Position numbers and translations under genes: made by a program. Under the pieces are notes generated by a model. It searched no databases. It had not been told where the DNA came from and saw nothing but the letters and a program-made list of their open reading frames with translations. A DNA stretch of 64,000 nt from an uncultured Bacteroidota bacterium (lineage in GTDB: Bacteria; Bacteroidota; Bacteroidia; Bacteroidales; WCHB1-69): positions 54,575 through 118,574 of the forward strand of contig CACYHG010000001.1 of assembly GCA_902774175.1 (NCBI GenBank), written 5' to 3'. This document shows positions 25,544 through 34,138 of the stretch, in pieces. Numbering within the stretch: position 1 is the first letter of the stretch; each line of letters starts with the position of its first letter.

Positions 25544-26761
25544 CTATATTAAAGATGCATAATTTTCAATCACATACGCCACATCCTCATCGCTCAGGCG
25601 TGTATGGAGCGGCAAAGTTATCTCATTCACAAACTGGTTGTAGGCATTCGGATAGTCCTTTATGTCAAAACCCAATGCCTTGTAGGCGGTCATCATAGGC
25701 AACGGCTTGTAGTGCACATTGCAGGCTATGCCACGTTCCGCCATTTTTCCGATAACAGCGTTGCGCTCCTCCAGCGTCTTCCCGAGCAGCCTTGTAAGGT
25801 ACAGATGTCCGCTTGAGGCATGATCCGTTCCATAATGGTCAAGCAGCTGCACCGGAAGAGCCTTCAGCACCGCATCATAGGCTTCCACAATCTGGCGGCG
25901 GCGTGCAAGCAAAGCCGGATAACGCCTGAACTGGGCCAGACCGATTCCAGCCATCACATCGGTCATGTTGCACTTGTAGTAGGGGGCGATGATGTCGTAT
26001 TCCCAAGCGCCCATTTTAGTCTTCGCCAAGGCATCCTTGTTCTGGCCATGAAGCGAAAGCAGCTGGAAATGCTTGTACAGCGCCTCGTTGTCAATGCCGT
26101 CGCGGTCGCGCCAGGTCAGCGCGCCCCCCTCGGCGGTCGTAAGGTTCTTCACCGCATGGAACGAGAAGGAGGTGAAGTCGGCGATGGAGCCGCACATCCT
26201 GCCGTGCCATTGTGCACCGAAGGCATGAGCGGCATCCGCCAGCACGATTACACGTCCGAAAGCGGCCTGAATGTCGGTTGCCGGCCTGAAGAGCTCTCTT
26301 TTACTTTCAACAGCGGCGAATATCCTGTCGTAATCGCAGACCACACCGCCCAGATCGACCGGGATGATGACCTTGGTCCTCTCCGTAATCACATCGGCCA
26401 GCCTGTCGTAATCGATTTCAAATGAATCAGGCGCGGTATCCACAAACCTGACCGTCGCGCCCACATGGCAGGTCACAGAGGCTGTGGCCGTGTAGGTGTA
26501 TGCACAGGTGATGACCTCGTCGCCCGGCCCGACACCCAATGCGCGGAGAATGCTCTCCATACATGCCGTGGCGCTGCTCAGGCAAACGGCTTTCGAGGTG
26601 CCGCAATAGGCGGCAATCTGCCGCTCGAATTCCTTGGTCTTCGGACCGGTGGTTATCCAGCCGGAGCGCAATGCCTCGGCAGCCTCCTGCACCTCCGCCT
26701 CACCCATATCGGGCGGAGAGAAGGGAATGTTCCGCATCGGTTTCCCAGGTTGAATGTCCAT
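25544..26761 (-). CDS. Second DegT/DnrJ/EryC1-type sugar aminotransferase
   Basis: 405-residue PLP transaminase of the ArnB/PseC-like branch: FSPPDMGEAEVQEAAEALRSGWITTGP (about 14-40), SSATACMESILRALG (about 57-71), ADAAHAFGAQW (about 178-188) and the PLP lysine in SFHAVKNLTTAEGG (about 202-215). It probably aminates a different keto-sugar from its neighbour, since the two proteins are quite divergent. Its leader is copy 1 of a repeat also found upstream of the ATPase gene at 26888-27952. ATG 26761 is used; ATG 26737 (MRNIPFSPPD) is a plausible alternative. Confidence 0.9.
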   Translation of the reverse strand: MDIQPGKPMRNIPFSPPDMGEAEVQEAAEALRSGWITTGPKTKEFERQIAAYCGTSKAVCLSSATACMESILRALGVGPGDEVITCAYTYTATASVTCHVGATVRFVDTAPDSFEIDYDRLADVITERTKVIIPVDLGGVVCDYDRIFAAVESKRELFRPATDIQAAFGRVIVLADAAHAFGAQWHGRMCGSIADFTSFSFHAVKNLTTAEGGALTWRDRDGIDNEALYKHFQLLSLHGQNKDALAKTKMGAWEYDIIAPYYKCNMTDVMAGIGLAQFRRYPALLARRRQIVEAYDAVLKALPVQLLDHYGTDHASSGHLYLTRLLGKTLEERNAVIGKMAERGIACNVHYKPLPMMTAYKALGFDIKDYPNAYNQFVNEITLPLHTRLSDEDVAYVIENYASLI

Positions 26762-26782
26762 AATTCTGTTATTAGCTTTATG

Positions 26783-26871
26783 TTACGACAATTTTCGTTA
26801 CGACTTTTTTCGTAATGCAAAGGTAGCACTTTTCCAGACACCTTCCGCTACCTGCCGGTGATTTTTTATTT
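26783..26871 (-). repeat. About 90-bp promoter/operator repeat, copy 1 (before the DegT gene)
   Basis: Aligns with 27954-28045 over its whole length; the core tttcgttacgactttttt-cgtaatgcaaa is identical. On the minus strand it holds a TACCTTTG -7 element and then two TTACGA/TCGTAA-type inverted words directly downstream, a good operator layout. The two copies flank the AAA ATPase gene as direct repeats. Confidence 0.8.
26818..26825 (-). promoter_or_regulatory. Candidate -7 promoter element (TACCTTTG) for the DegT genes
   Basis: TAnnTTTG match inside repeat copy 1, about 57 bp before the ATG at 26761. The equivalent position in copy 2 is also a -7 match, which argues that this is a real promoter. 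Confidence 0.6.
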
Positions 26872-26887
26872 CACATGCCGCCACCGG

Positions 26888-27952
26888 CTACTCACCACCT
26901 ATAATCCACTGCCTGTAGAAGGGATCCTCAAGCTCATACCGGTCGGAATAGACCACATAGCCCTCCTTTTGCAACCGCTTCAACGCACTGTAGACAGTGC
27001 TTGTACGGTGTTCGCCCGACTGCAATGGCCTGTCTGTCGCCAGACGCTGCAATATCCAACGGTTTGTACGGTTGAATCCCGTCCAGAGCCGTTCGTAATC
27101 CAATGCGTGCGACGTCACAATCTTTTCAATTGCGGCCCGAACGACATCCTTCGTTTCCGGCTGCAGCACACCAACCTGCCATACATTGGCGGCCAATTGC
27201 TGCGAATAGTAGGGATGGCATCCCGTATAGTCCAGAATCTCGTCCGCCAGTTTTCCGCTCTCATCATGAAAGACACCCGACAGACCTTTTTCCAGATAAT
27301 TGTAAAAGTCCTCACGCGGCAGTTTGCCAAGCCGCATAAGTTCACCAAAATGATAAAAAGGCGATTTTTTGTTCTCAAAAATATCCGTCATCATGCTTTC
27401 CTGACTTCCCAAAAGGATATAATTGATATGTTTCTGCTCCTGCATCAGCGCTCTCAGCTGCCGGTCCATTTTCGGGGCAAGATCCATTATCTCCTGAAAC
27501 TCGTCCATCACGACAATCAGCCGGTCCTTTTCCGAATGCGCATTCTCCATCAAAGCCATCACATCCTCCATCAGCACCGTACCGTCCGCACCGGGCTGGA
27601 ACGAAACATCCATTAAGCCCGTAATGGGGTTCGTTGAAATTGTTGGGATGATACGGAAGTGCGAAACCAAATGGCGCACCCGCTCCAACGGATGCACCTT
27701 GAAGAACTCACGCAGAAGCTTTGCGGACAAATCCTGGACAGATGTCACATTCTGTATGTTCACAGAAATGTGTTTCCTGCCGGTCAGCTTCACAGCCTTT
27801 GCAACCAGACTGCTCTTTCCGAAACGGCGGGGACTTATCAGGATCAAATGGTTGGCACTTTTTACAAACTGGCATATATATTCCACCTCCCTCACCCTGT
27901 CAGTGAAATATTCCGCATCCACTATTGTGCCGAACTTGAACGGATTCTCCAT
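26888..27952 (-). CDS. AAA+ ATPase of the archaeal/Bacteroidetes ATPase_2 family
   Basis: STAND-like P-loop ATPase, abundant and multicopy in Bacteroidetes; cellular role unknown. ATG 27952 (MENPFKFGTIVDAEYF) gives 354 residues; the upstream in-frame stretch is encoded by the repeated leader. Walker A SPRRFGKSS (40-48), Walker B LIVVMDEFQEI (about 137-147), a sensor region LLGSQESMM (about 173-181) and a C-terminal winged-helix-like tail (about 270-354). It is flanked on both sides by about 90-bp direct repeats, suggesting it arrived or duplicated as a unit inside the polysaccharide region. Confidence 0.85.
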   Translation of the reverse strand: MENPFKFGTIVDAEYFTDRVREVEYICQFVKSANHLILISPRRFGKSSLVAKAVKLTGRKHISVNIQNVTSVQDLSAKLLREFFKVHPLERVRHLVSHFRIIPTISTNPITGLMDVSFQPGADGTVLMEDVMALMENAHSEKDRLIVVMDEFQEIMDLAPKMDRQLRALMQEQKHINYILLGSQESMMTDIFENKKSPFYHFGELMRLGKLPREDFYNYLEKGLSGVFHDESGKLADEILDYTGCHPYYSQQLAANVWQVGVLQPETKDVVRAAIEKIVTSHALDYERLWTGFNRTNRWILQRLATDRPLQSGEHRTSTVYSALKRLQKEGYVVYSDRYELEDPFYRQWIIGGE

Positions 27953-27953
27953 A

Positions 27954-28045
27954 TTACGATTATTTTCGTTACGACTTTTTTCGTAATGCAAAAGTAGCAC
28001 ATTTCCAAATAACTTCCGCTATTTGTCGGTGATTTTTTTATTTTG
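27954..28045 (-). repeat. About 90-bp promoter/operator repeat, copy 2 (before the ATPase gene)
   Basis: Partner of 26783-26871. It overlaps the last few codons of the AlbA_2 gene and ends just before the ATPase ATG. It contains a TACTTTTG -7 element followed by the same TTACGA...TCGTAA words. Differences from copy 1 cluster in its promoter-upstream half. Confidence 0.8.
27989..27996 (-). promoter_or_regulatory. Candidate -7 promoter element (TACTTTTG) for the ATPase gene
   Basis: TAnnTTTG match inside repeat copy 2, about 37 bp before the ATPase ATG. The inverted words TTACGA/TCGTAA between it and the ATG could be a repressor site. Confidence 0.6.
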
Positions 28046-29747
28046 CATAATATCCGCCTGTCTTGGAAGAACCGCGATGCTCTATCAACCCTATCTTCAC
28101 AAGGATAGCCAAATGACGATCTATCGTTGGAAGACTTTTGCCTGAAAAAACAGAAATCCCTTTGCGTTGGACTCCTGGATTATTTTTGATTATCAGATAT
28201 GTATCATTTAGTTTATCATTTAGTTTATCATTTAGTTTATCATTTAGTTTATCATTTATCTCTCCATTTCGATGGTCATGGTGGGTAATCTCAGAGACTA
28301 TCCTTCTATATTCCTTCGGCATAGATAGTCTACCACTCTTAGCTCTCAACAGAACCCCTTCGTTCACCAATTCATCAATCGTTGCTGATTTAACATCCAA
28401 TCCGTCGTCAAAGCATACATTGTAAATAGTTATCAATTGAAACACATTCAATTTATGATGTTGTGGACGTTTGGCCTGTTCTTGTCTTATATAAATCAAG
28501 AAAGGGACATCACGTATTTCCGTACGTAGCTTAAGGCTCACCTGATAATTGTCGGTATCAGAAAAATCAGGCAATGGTTTGGCTTCCAAAATACAATTGG
28601 TGTACATCTTGTCAACGCCTTGTCCTGATTTTTCCACTAGTCCCGTTTTCTGCAACACCTCAGCCAATCGCTTACTGCGAGGAGTACTGTTCACAATGAG
28701 CACATTGCTTTTGTCAACACCTATGGGGAAACCACCGGCATTGGTAATGGTCAGTTGATTTGGGCTCAGTTTGATGACAACGTCATTTTGAACAATCATC
28801 GACCTGTGCGCTATGGCATTCAGCACAGCCTCTCTTACCGTTTCCTTGTTAAACAGTTTGATATCAAAAATATAGGCATTCTCGCTAATATGCACCTGTG
28901 GATTTAAAGTCGGCTGGTTGATATATGCCCATATTTCCTCAACTGCCAAAAACAGTGGCTGTTGTATCTCAATACGGTCATCGTATTGAATGCTTGCGGG
29001 GTCATTCCTATATTCTATCACCACGTTGTTCTGCGGCATATACTTTTTAATGGTTTTCGATTTGCCGAGCAGTACCAATGCGGCATAATTCAACTTGCCT
29101 TTTACCAGTAAATCCAAATCACTCAAAGCTTGTTCATCCGAGATAGCCTCAAAACCAGGATTTTCGTTCTTCTCAGCATATTTCTGCTTCATCACTTCGA
29201 TTGCCTTAGGGTCAAGGTCATCCAGTGTCAGACCATCACATATCTTCGCAGAAAAGTCTGGTTCCTGTTCTGATAATATTTTGAATATCTCGGCATCCGA
29301 CATCTCTCTCAAACTTTCGCCAGTCCGCATCAGCGGCACCCCTTCAAACCTAAGCATTTTGCCTACTGGTCGCGAAGGCACATTAAAAACGATTACCCGT
29401 TTTCTGTCATGTGCCTCAGCAGACGGTTCAAACATTTCAGTGATAGGAACGCGAATTTGTATTCTTTTGTAGATTTCGTCCTCTAACGCTCCAAGTTCAC
29501 CTTGTGCAAAACTCGTACCCACAACCTCATGAGGCAGTTTGTCCTTCATGCCGAAAACAAGCCGCCCTCCTTTTTCATTGGCTAAAGCAGCCACATATCC
29601 AAGGATACAATGTCGACGTTCCTTAGGATCGATATGAGAACCTCCATCGAAATTAAAGTTACGTTTCGCTTCCTTGAACTCTATATGGTCTTCCGACTCT
29701 TTCAGCAATGAAAGTTCGTACAAATATTTATTCTTGATTTCGCTCAT
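28038..29747 (-). CDS. AlbA_2/Schlafen-like DNA-binding regulator with RecG-type C-terminal domain
   Basis: 569-residue protein of the AlbA_2-HATPase_c_4 family (often annotated as ATP-dependent DNA helicase-related transcriptional regulators). AlbA_2 domain: EDHIEFKEAKRNFNFDGG (about 18-35) and GGRLVFGMKDKLPHEVVG (about 58-75). Central ATPase-like part: VREAVLNAIAHRSMI (about 297-311) and GGFPIGV (about 331-337). The C-terminus has four to five repeats of NDKL (about 498-517) as a linker, then a winged helix (about 518-569). Possibly regulates the surrounding surface or defence genes; target unknown. Confidence 0.8.
   Translation of the reverse strand: MSEIKNKYLYELSLLKESEDHIEFKEAKRNFNFDGGSHIDPKERRHCILGYVAALANEKGGRLVFGMKDKLPHEVVGTSFAQGELGALEDEIYKRIQIRVPITEMFEPSAEAHDRKRVIVFNVPSRPVGKMLRFEGVPLMRTGESLREMSDAEIFKILSEQEPDFSAKICDGLTLDDLDPKAIEVMKQKYAEKNENPGFEAISDEQALSDLDLLVKGKLNYAALVLLGKSKTIKKYMPQNNVVIEYRNDPASIQYDDRIEIQQPLFLAVEEIWAYINQPTLNPQVHISENAYIFDIKLFNKETVREAVLNAIAHRSMIVQNDVVIKLSPNQLTITNAGGFPIGVDKSNVLIVNSTPRSKRLAEVLQKTGLVEKSGQGVDKMYTNCILEAKPLPDFSDTDNYQVSLKLRTEIRDVPFLIYIRQEQAKRPQHHKLNVFQLITIYNVCFDDGLDVKSATIDELVNEGVLLRAKSGRLSMPKEYRRIVSEITHHDHRNGEINDKLNDKLNDKLNDKLNDTYLIIKNNPGVQRKGISVFSGKSLPTIDRHLAILVKIGLIEHRGSSKTGGYYAK
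28202..28262. repeat. 12-bp tandem repeat (tttagtttatca) within the AlbA_2 gene
   Basis: Four to five near-perfect copies of a 12-bp unit encode the NDKL repeats before the C-terminal winged helix. The unit is a multiple of three, so slippage would change linker length without breaking the frame. Unit and spacing exclude a CRISPR array. Confidence 0.85.
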
Positions 29748-29829
29748 TATACTTCAAATAAGCTCCATACACTGTAAAACACACATTAATGTTAATTATG
29801 GCAAGGCTCACACTCTCACCCCTCTCCCC

Positions 29830-29874
29830 CAACTAACTATTAACTCTAAACTATTAACTATTAACTCTAAACCA
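29830..29874. repeat. taactattaactctaaac repeats before the sugar-transferase stop
   Basis: Three interleaved copies of ttaactctaaac/ctattaact in the 127-bp spacer between the AlbA_2 gene and the end of locus B. The same words occur near 11775-11800 and 63620-63665. Dispersed intergenic low-complexity family. Confidence 0.6.
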
Positions 29875-30471
29875 TCACTCCGTCACAATCACCAAAAACG
29901 TCTTTAATATCAAGCCAATGTCACCCCAGAAAGAATGGTTTCGCACATACTCAAGATAGAGCTTGAGTTTCTCCTGCATAATGACATTGATATAATATTC
30001 TTCAGGATTTTCGGCCTTTTCCATCAGTTCGTTCTCGTTACGGAACCTGATGGAGGCCGGATCGGTGATGCCCGGACGCACATCCAGCACATGCATCTGT
30101 TCGGGGGTCCAGTAATCCACATAGTGCCGCACCTCGGGGCGCGGCCCCACCAGACTCATGTCGCCGACAAACACATTGATGAGCTGCGGCAATTCATCCA
30201 GCTTGAACTTGCGGATGAAATAACCTGAGCGCGTGATGCGCGGATCCCTTCCGCCAATAGTGACCAGGCTGCCCTTGTCGCTGCCCACCCGCATGGAGCG
30301 GAACTTGAAGATGCGGAAGTCCCTGTTGTTCCTGCCCACCCGCACCTGGCGATAAAACACAGGACCCTCGGAATCCAGTTTGATCCATACGGCAAGGATA
30401 AGGAACAAAGGGCTTAGCACAAGCAATCCTAAGCCGCTGGCGATGATATCGAAGATGCGTTTCATGATCAT
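29875..30471 (-). CDS. Initiating sugar phosphotransferase (bacterial sugar transferase), locus B
   Basis: Second undecaprenyl-phosphate sugar-1-phosphate transferase. The 198-residue protein has an N-terminal membrane helix (about 8-29), VRVGRNNRDFRIFKFRSMRVG (about 43-63), DELPQLINVFVGDMSLVGPRP (about 93-113) and a C-terminal part distinct from the locus A enzyme (GITDPASIRFRNENELM). ATG 30471 overlaps the GT2 stop as ATGA; ATG 30465 is also possible. A second initiating enzyme implies a second, separately primed glycan. Confidence 0.92.
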   Translation of the reverse strand: MIMKRIFDIIASGLGLLVLSPLFLILAVWIKLDSEGPVFYRQVRVGRNNRDFRIFKFRSMRVGSDKGSLVTIGGRDPRITRSGYFIRKFKLDELPQLINVFVGDMSLVGPRPEVRHYVDYWTPEQMHVLDVRPGITDPASIRFRNENELMEKAENPEEYYINVIMQEKLKLYLEYVRNHSFWGDIGLILKTFLVIVTE

Positions 30472-31478
30472 CGATTCGATTTTACTGCAAAAGACTTCCT
30501 AAACAAAAGTTTATACAATCCCACTAAATACCCCCAGCCATATCCAAAATGAACCACAAAATAGATCCCATCCTGGATGATGACCTGTTTTAAACTATGT
30601 GAATCCTTAAAAGAATAGTATGTGGCCAGACTAAAATACAACAGGATTACGGCAAAATAGACGAGCACGAACCATCTGGAAATGAAAAAGGTAAATAGTC
30701 CCAAAAGCAAACCCAAGACAAACAACAGTGGAAAAAACTGTCGAATTGTCGCCGGTCTTCCCAATTTCTTGTTTACCAAAGGCTTAAACAAACCATATTG
30801 ATAGAACATTTTATATACCTTTTTGATGGAGTCTCGAGCATAGTAGTCGATAACAAGATGAGGCAACAGATAGATTTTACCTCCATTCTTGATGATTCTA
30901 CCATTGAACTCATCGTCTTGGTTTCGGATTAGTTCTTCGTCGAAATAACCGATTCTATCAAATATCTCACGATGGAAGCAACCAAACGGAACCGTATCCA
31001 CCTCCATCACATCTTTGGCACCCACACGAAAATAAGAATTGCCCATGCCGAAACTACTACTTAACACGTTGGCGATACCGACACATATCGGAGTGTCGTC
31101 AACAGGAAGCGTCCTGCACACGCCACCAACATTTTCAGCACCCAATGCCGACAAATTCTTCACCAATTCCGAAAAATAGTTTTTAGGAAAGATAGCATGG
31201 GCGTCCAGTCGTATGATAATGTCTCCTTTAGCCTCACGAATACCAATATTCAAAGCTGGCGGGACTATTTTTTGCGGATTGTCGAGCACCCTCAGATAGG
31301 GGCATTGCGGCAAATATGAGGCAATGATTTCCCTAGTGCGGTCGGTGCTCATGCCGTCCACAAAGAGGACTTCCAAATCGTCTTTGGGATAATCCTGGGC
31401 CATGATGGACTCAATGCAACGGGCGATGTATTTCTCCTCGTTGTAGATGGGGCAGATGACCGATAACATTTCTAACAA
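30468..31478 (-). CDS. GT2-family glycosyltransferase with C-terminal membrane helices (ExoA-like)
   Basis: 336-residue inverting GT-A enzyme: SVICPIYNEEKYIARCIES (about 6-24), the DGMSTDRTREI nucleotide-binding segment (about 41-51), the metal-binding IIRLDAHAIFP (about 88-98) and a QDDEFN motif (about 187-192) for the catalytic base. Helices at about 247-290 and 310-328 anchor it in the membrane, as in ExoA-type enzymes. It lies 2 bp after the short ugd gene and is coupled by ATGA to the initiating transferase. Donor sugar unknown. Confidence 0.87.
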   Translation of the reverse strand: MLEMLSVICPIYNEEKYIARCIESIMAQDYPKDDLEVLFVDGMSTDRTREIIASYLPQCPYLRVLDNPQKIVPPALNIGIREAKGDIIIRLDAHAIFPKNYFSELVKNLSALGAENVGGVCRTLPVDDTPICVGIANVLSSSFGMGNSYFRVGAKDVMEVDTVPFGCFHREIFDRIGYFDEELIRNQDDEFNGRIIKNGGKIYLLPHLVIDYYARDSIKKVYKMFYQYGLFKPLVNKKLGRPATIRQFFPLLFVLGLLLGLFTFFISRWFVLVYFAVILLYFSLATYYSFKDSHSLKQVIIQDGIYFVVHFGYGWGYLVGLYKLLFRKSFAVKSNR

Positions 31479-31480
31479 GT

Positions 31481-32236
31481 TTATATGTGCTCTTCAACAC
31501 CACGGAAATGGACGTTAAGTTCATGGAGGTGCTCCAAAAGCGTACCGAGAGGCGTGCCCTCAGTCATCTTTGCAAAGGCGTTTACATCCTTGGGAAAACA
31601 CTTGCCGCCATAGCCATACTTACCATCAGGGCCCGGCACATAGGTATGGGTGTCATTAATATAGCCAGAAAGAAGAATTCCTGTATGTACTTTGCGCCAG
31701 TCGGCACCCATCTGCTCACAGTACTCACGGCAAGCATTGAAATAAGTTACCTTGTAAGCACCGAACACGTTGTGCATATACTTGGTGAGCTCAGCCTCCA
31801 AAGGAGTCATCACGGTGAACTTCTTGCCTACAAAAATCTTGGTAAGCAAGTCGTGCGCACCTGTAAACACCATGGTCTGCTTCTTGAAGTCCTCGATGAA
31901 GGTACGCTCGGTGAGGAACTCGGGCATATAGCACACTTGATGGCCCGTCTCGTGCGAAAGCATCTCGCTGGTGCCTGGAAGAATAGTAGTACGGACAAAC
32001 ACCGGCACATCAGGGAGATTGCGGATTAACTCCTTCATAAGTCGCAGGTCCTGCGTACCATCGTCTTCTGTAGGTACATGTATCTGCAAAAATGCAATGT
32101 CAATATTGCTCAAATCATCATTGTATCCCTTAGGGGGGTCACTGATGAAGAGTTTGCATTCGGGGTTGTTGTGTTCCAACCAATCTTTGAGGGCCCCTCC
32201 TACGAAACCGCAGCCGATAATTCCAACATTAATCAT
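31481..32236 (-). CDS. Short UDP-glucose/GDP-mannose dehydrogenase-like protein, copy 1
   Basis: 251 residues with the UGD N-terminal NAD-binding domain (VGIIGCGFVGGALKD, about 4-18) and central domain (EAELTKYMHNVFGAYKVTYFN, about 142-162), ending shortly after the catalytic-Cys motif YGYGGKCFPKD (about 214-224). The C-terminal UDP-binding domain of classical Ugd (about 390-450 residues) is absent, with no trace downstream before the GT2 gene. Two near-identical copies exist at 57390-58145 and 61003-61758. Likely oxidises a nucleotide hexose, but activity without the third domain is uncertain. Confidence 0.8.
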   Translation of the reverse strand: MINVGIIGCGFVGGALKDWLEHNNPECKLFISDPPKGYNDDLSNIDIAFLQIHVPTEDDGTQDLRLMKELIRNLPDVPVFVRTTILPGTSEMLSHETGHQVCYMPEFLTERTFIEDFKKQTMVFTGAHDLLTKIFVGKKFTVMTPLEAELTKYMHNVFGAYKVTYFNACREYCEQMGADWRKVHTGILLSGYINDTHTYVPGPDGKYGYGGKCFPKDVNAFAKMTEGTPLGTLLEHLHELNVHFRGVEEHI

Positions 32237-32260
32237 ATTAATTGTACTTTTATGTTAATT

Positions 32261-33382
32261 CTATTCTAGTATTTCCTTATAAAGATTCTTATATCTTGTT
32301 GCAATATTACTCCAATGGAATTGCTCAAAATCAATACTATTATTAGAGAATTGATCCTTGAAATTCAAAATGGTTTTTATGGCATTTTTGATTTCAATTA
32401 CCGAAAGAGGATTAACCCCAATACCCACTGAATCGTCAAACAGGCCATCAACGCCTTGACCTTTTGTATATACAATCGGAAGGTTTTGTGACAATGCCTC
32501 AAGATAGACCAAGCCAAAGGTTTCGTGGATGGATGGCATGGCAAAAACCGAATGTGTTTTGAATATATCACATAATTTTTCTTTGTCATAAACGGGACCC
32601 AAATAAAGAAACACGCCTGGGTGGGCATCAATCATTGTTTGAACCTCGTTATTGGTATTCTTTCCTCCTCCCACCAAAGTCAAAGTGACTCCCCCAAAAG
32701 TGTCTTCCTTACGCAGTTCCAAGATTGCCTCGCACAAACGTGAAACGTTTTTGTTACTGCTGAAATCACCCACATATAAAACCTTGTTCCCGTCACAGAA
32801 CTCATGATTCACGTGGTCAAGATAATAATCATCTATGCCATTGGGAATCAGCATCATTTTATCCTTAATCTCTGGCAGTATAGGCTTGATAACCTTATGA
32901 TTGGAAAACTTGTTCATCAACGCATTGGATATAAAGAATATCTTTTCGGCGTTGCGCAATATCTTTTTCCCAGCAGGCCATGTGTTGGGCAATAAGTCAA
33001 GAAAACCATTGATGTCCGTGTTTCTCACTGCAACCACGTATGGAATATGGTATTCTTGATATATTTTATATGCTTGACCTCCATCAGAAAACAAAGTGGC
33101 TGCATGACACAAATCATATTTATTTAAATCAACCTTTTTTTGGAGTGACCGAAACATGACCCCTCTTTTAATATGATATACATACTTGTGATAGGGTTGG
33201 ATCACAAAATCGTATATCACTTCCGTCCCATCTGCAATAAACTCATTACCGCCTATCTGCTCAGCACTACGAACCGGACAATAAATCGTCTGTCTAACAC
33301 CTTGTTTAGACAATTCTTTATAAAGGTTTACATGAACTTTGGAGCCACCAAAGTCATTAGAAATATGCAAGACGTTCATCAC
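32261..33382 (-). CDS. GT4-family glycosyltransferase
   Basis: 373-residue GT-B enzyme. N-terminal VLHISNDFGGSKVHVNLYKEL (about 4-24), C-terminal VLYVGDFSSNKNVSRL (about 196-211), GPVYDKEKL (about 258-266) and the EX7E region MPSIHETFGLVYLEALSQNLP (about 277-297). It sits 0 bp from the YdjC gene start and 24 bp from ugd copy 1. Sugar not predictable. Confidence 0.86.
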   Translation of the reverse strand: MMNVLHISNDFGGSKVHVNLYKELSKQGVRQTIYCPVRSAEQIGGNEFIADGTEVIYDFVIQPYHKYVYHIKRGVMFRSLQKKVDLNKYDLCHAATLFSDGGQAYKIYQEYHIPYVVAVRNTDINGFLDLLPNTWPAGKKILRNAEKIFFISNALMNKFSNHKVIKPILPEIKDKMMLIPNGIDDYYLDHVNHEFCDGNKVLYVGDFSSNKNVSRLCEAILELRKEDTFGGVTLTLVGGGKNTNNEVQTMIDAHPGVFLYLGPVYDKEKLCDIFKTHSVFAMPSIHETFGLVYLEALSQNLPIVYTKGQGVDGLFDDSVGIGVNPLSVIEIKNAIKTILNFKDQFSNNSIDFEQFHWSNIATRYKNLYKEILE

Positions 33383-34138
33383 TTATAAGTCTTTATATGA
33401 GATCAACTTTGCGCCGAACTGTTTCTCAAGATTAGAATTGAGCAAAACCTTCTCTTCCTCAGCATATTTTGGGTGACCCGGATGGCATTCCAATTCAATA
33501 GTTTTACCCGATGGCATATTTGGATTATCAATATACTCTTGAAAATAAGAGAACGTGTCCGTCATTTTAATATGCGGATGCGTTATAACAACAGTTCCGA
33601 CAATAACCTTTCGTATTAAATAATCCAATGAGAAAGGAACATAGTTTCTCATTCGACGCATTTTCTTCACCCCAAGCTCTTCAAGCAAAGACGGCACCAA
33701 AAACATCAAGCTTGGGCTTGTATGGATATGATGATGACCGTCGGCATGGCTAAGAATTATTCCACCATCAAGTAGTTTTGAGTATTGGGCCTTTAATTCG
33801 TTTCGGATGGCAACTTTCATTCCATGAGTTAACTTCTTCTTCCAAAATGCTTTCCCGTTAAACTCCACGCATCCATCCTTTTCAATGTAATATCCTTTAT
33901 CCAACAACAATTGACTATAGAGCAACGGCTTCCCTTCCGACAAGTTAATATGCCAACCAAAAGAAATGCGGTCATTGTATTTCTTGTAAAGCAAAACAGC
34001 ACCTTCAAAGTCATCCATATTGACAATAACCGTAGTACTGGTTATCTTTCCGGCAAGAATGGCTTGTTCTATATGTTCATCAACCAAGGACGATGCTCCG
34101 CAATCATCAGCATTAATAATAATACATTTCCGCTTCAT
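33383..34138 (-). CDS. YdjC/ChbG-like carbohydrate deacetylase (divergent)
   Basis: 251-residue member of the YdjC family: INADDCGASS (about 8-17) with the catalytic acid pair, FGWHINLSEGKPL (about 60-72), SHADGHHHIHTSP (about 130-142) and ELECHPGHP (about 223-231). It differs clearly from the two paralogous YdjC proteins at 20338 and 47020, so it is probably an independent acquisition with another substrate. ATG overlaps the upstream ATP-grasp stop by 4 bp (coupled). Confidence 0.83.
   Translation of the reverse strand: MKRKCIIINADDCGASSLVDEHIEQAILAGKITSTTVIVNMDDFEGAVLLYKKYNDRISFGWHINLSEGKPLLYSQLLLDKGYYIEKDGCVEFNGKAFWKKKLTHGMKVAIRNELKAQYSKLLDGGIILSHADGHHHIHTSPSLMFLVPSLLEELGVKKMRRMRNYVPFSLDYLIRKVIVGTVVITHPHIKMTDTFSYFQEYIDNPNMPSGKTIELECHPGHPKYAEEEKVLLNSNLEKQFGAKLISYKDL

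Noticed and set aside
28202..28262. Regular 12-bp repeats as a possible CRISPR array
   Set aside because: Units are contiguous, too short, and in frame within the AlbA_2 gene.
17054..30471. Invertible promoters or site-specific recombinase sites as in Bacteroides fragilis capsule loci
   Set aside because: I looked for paired inverted repeats around the candidate promoters and for an integrase gene and found neither in the window.
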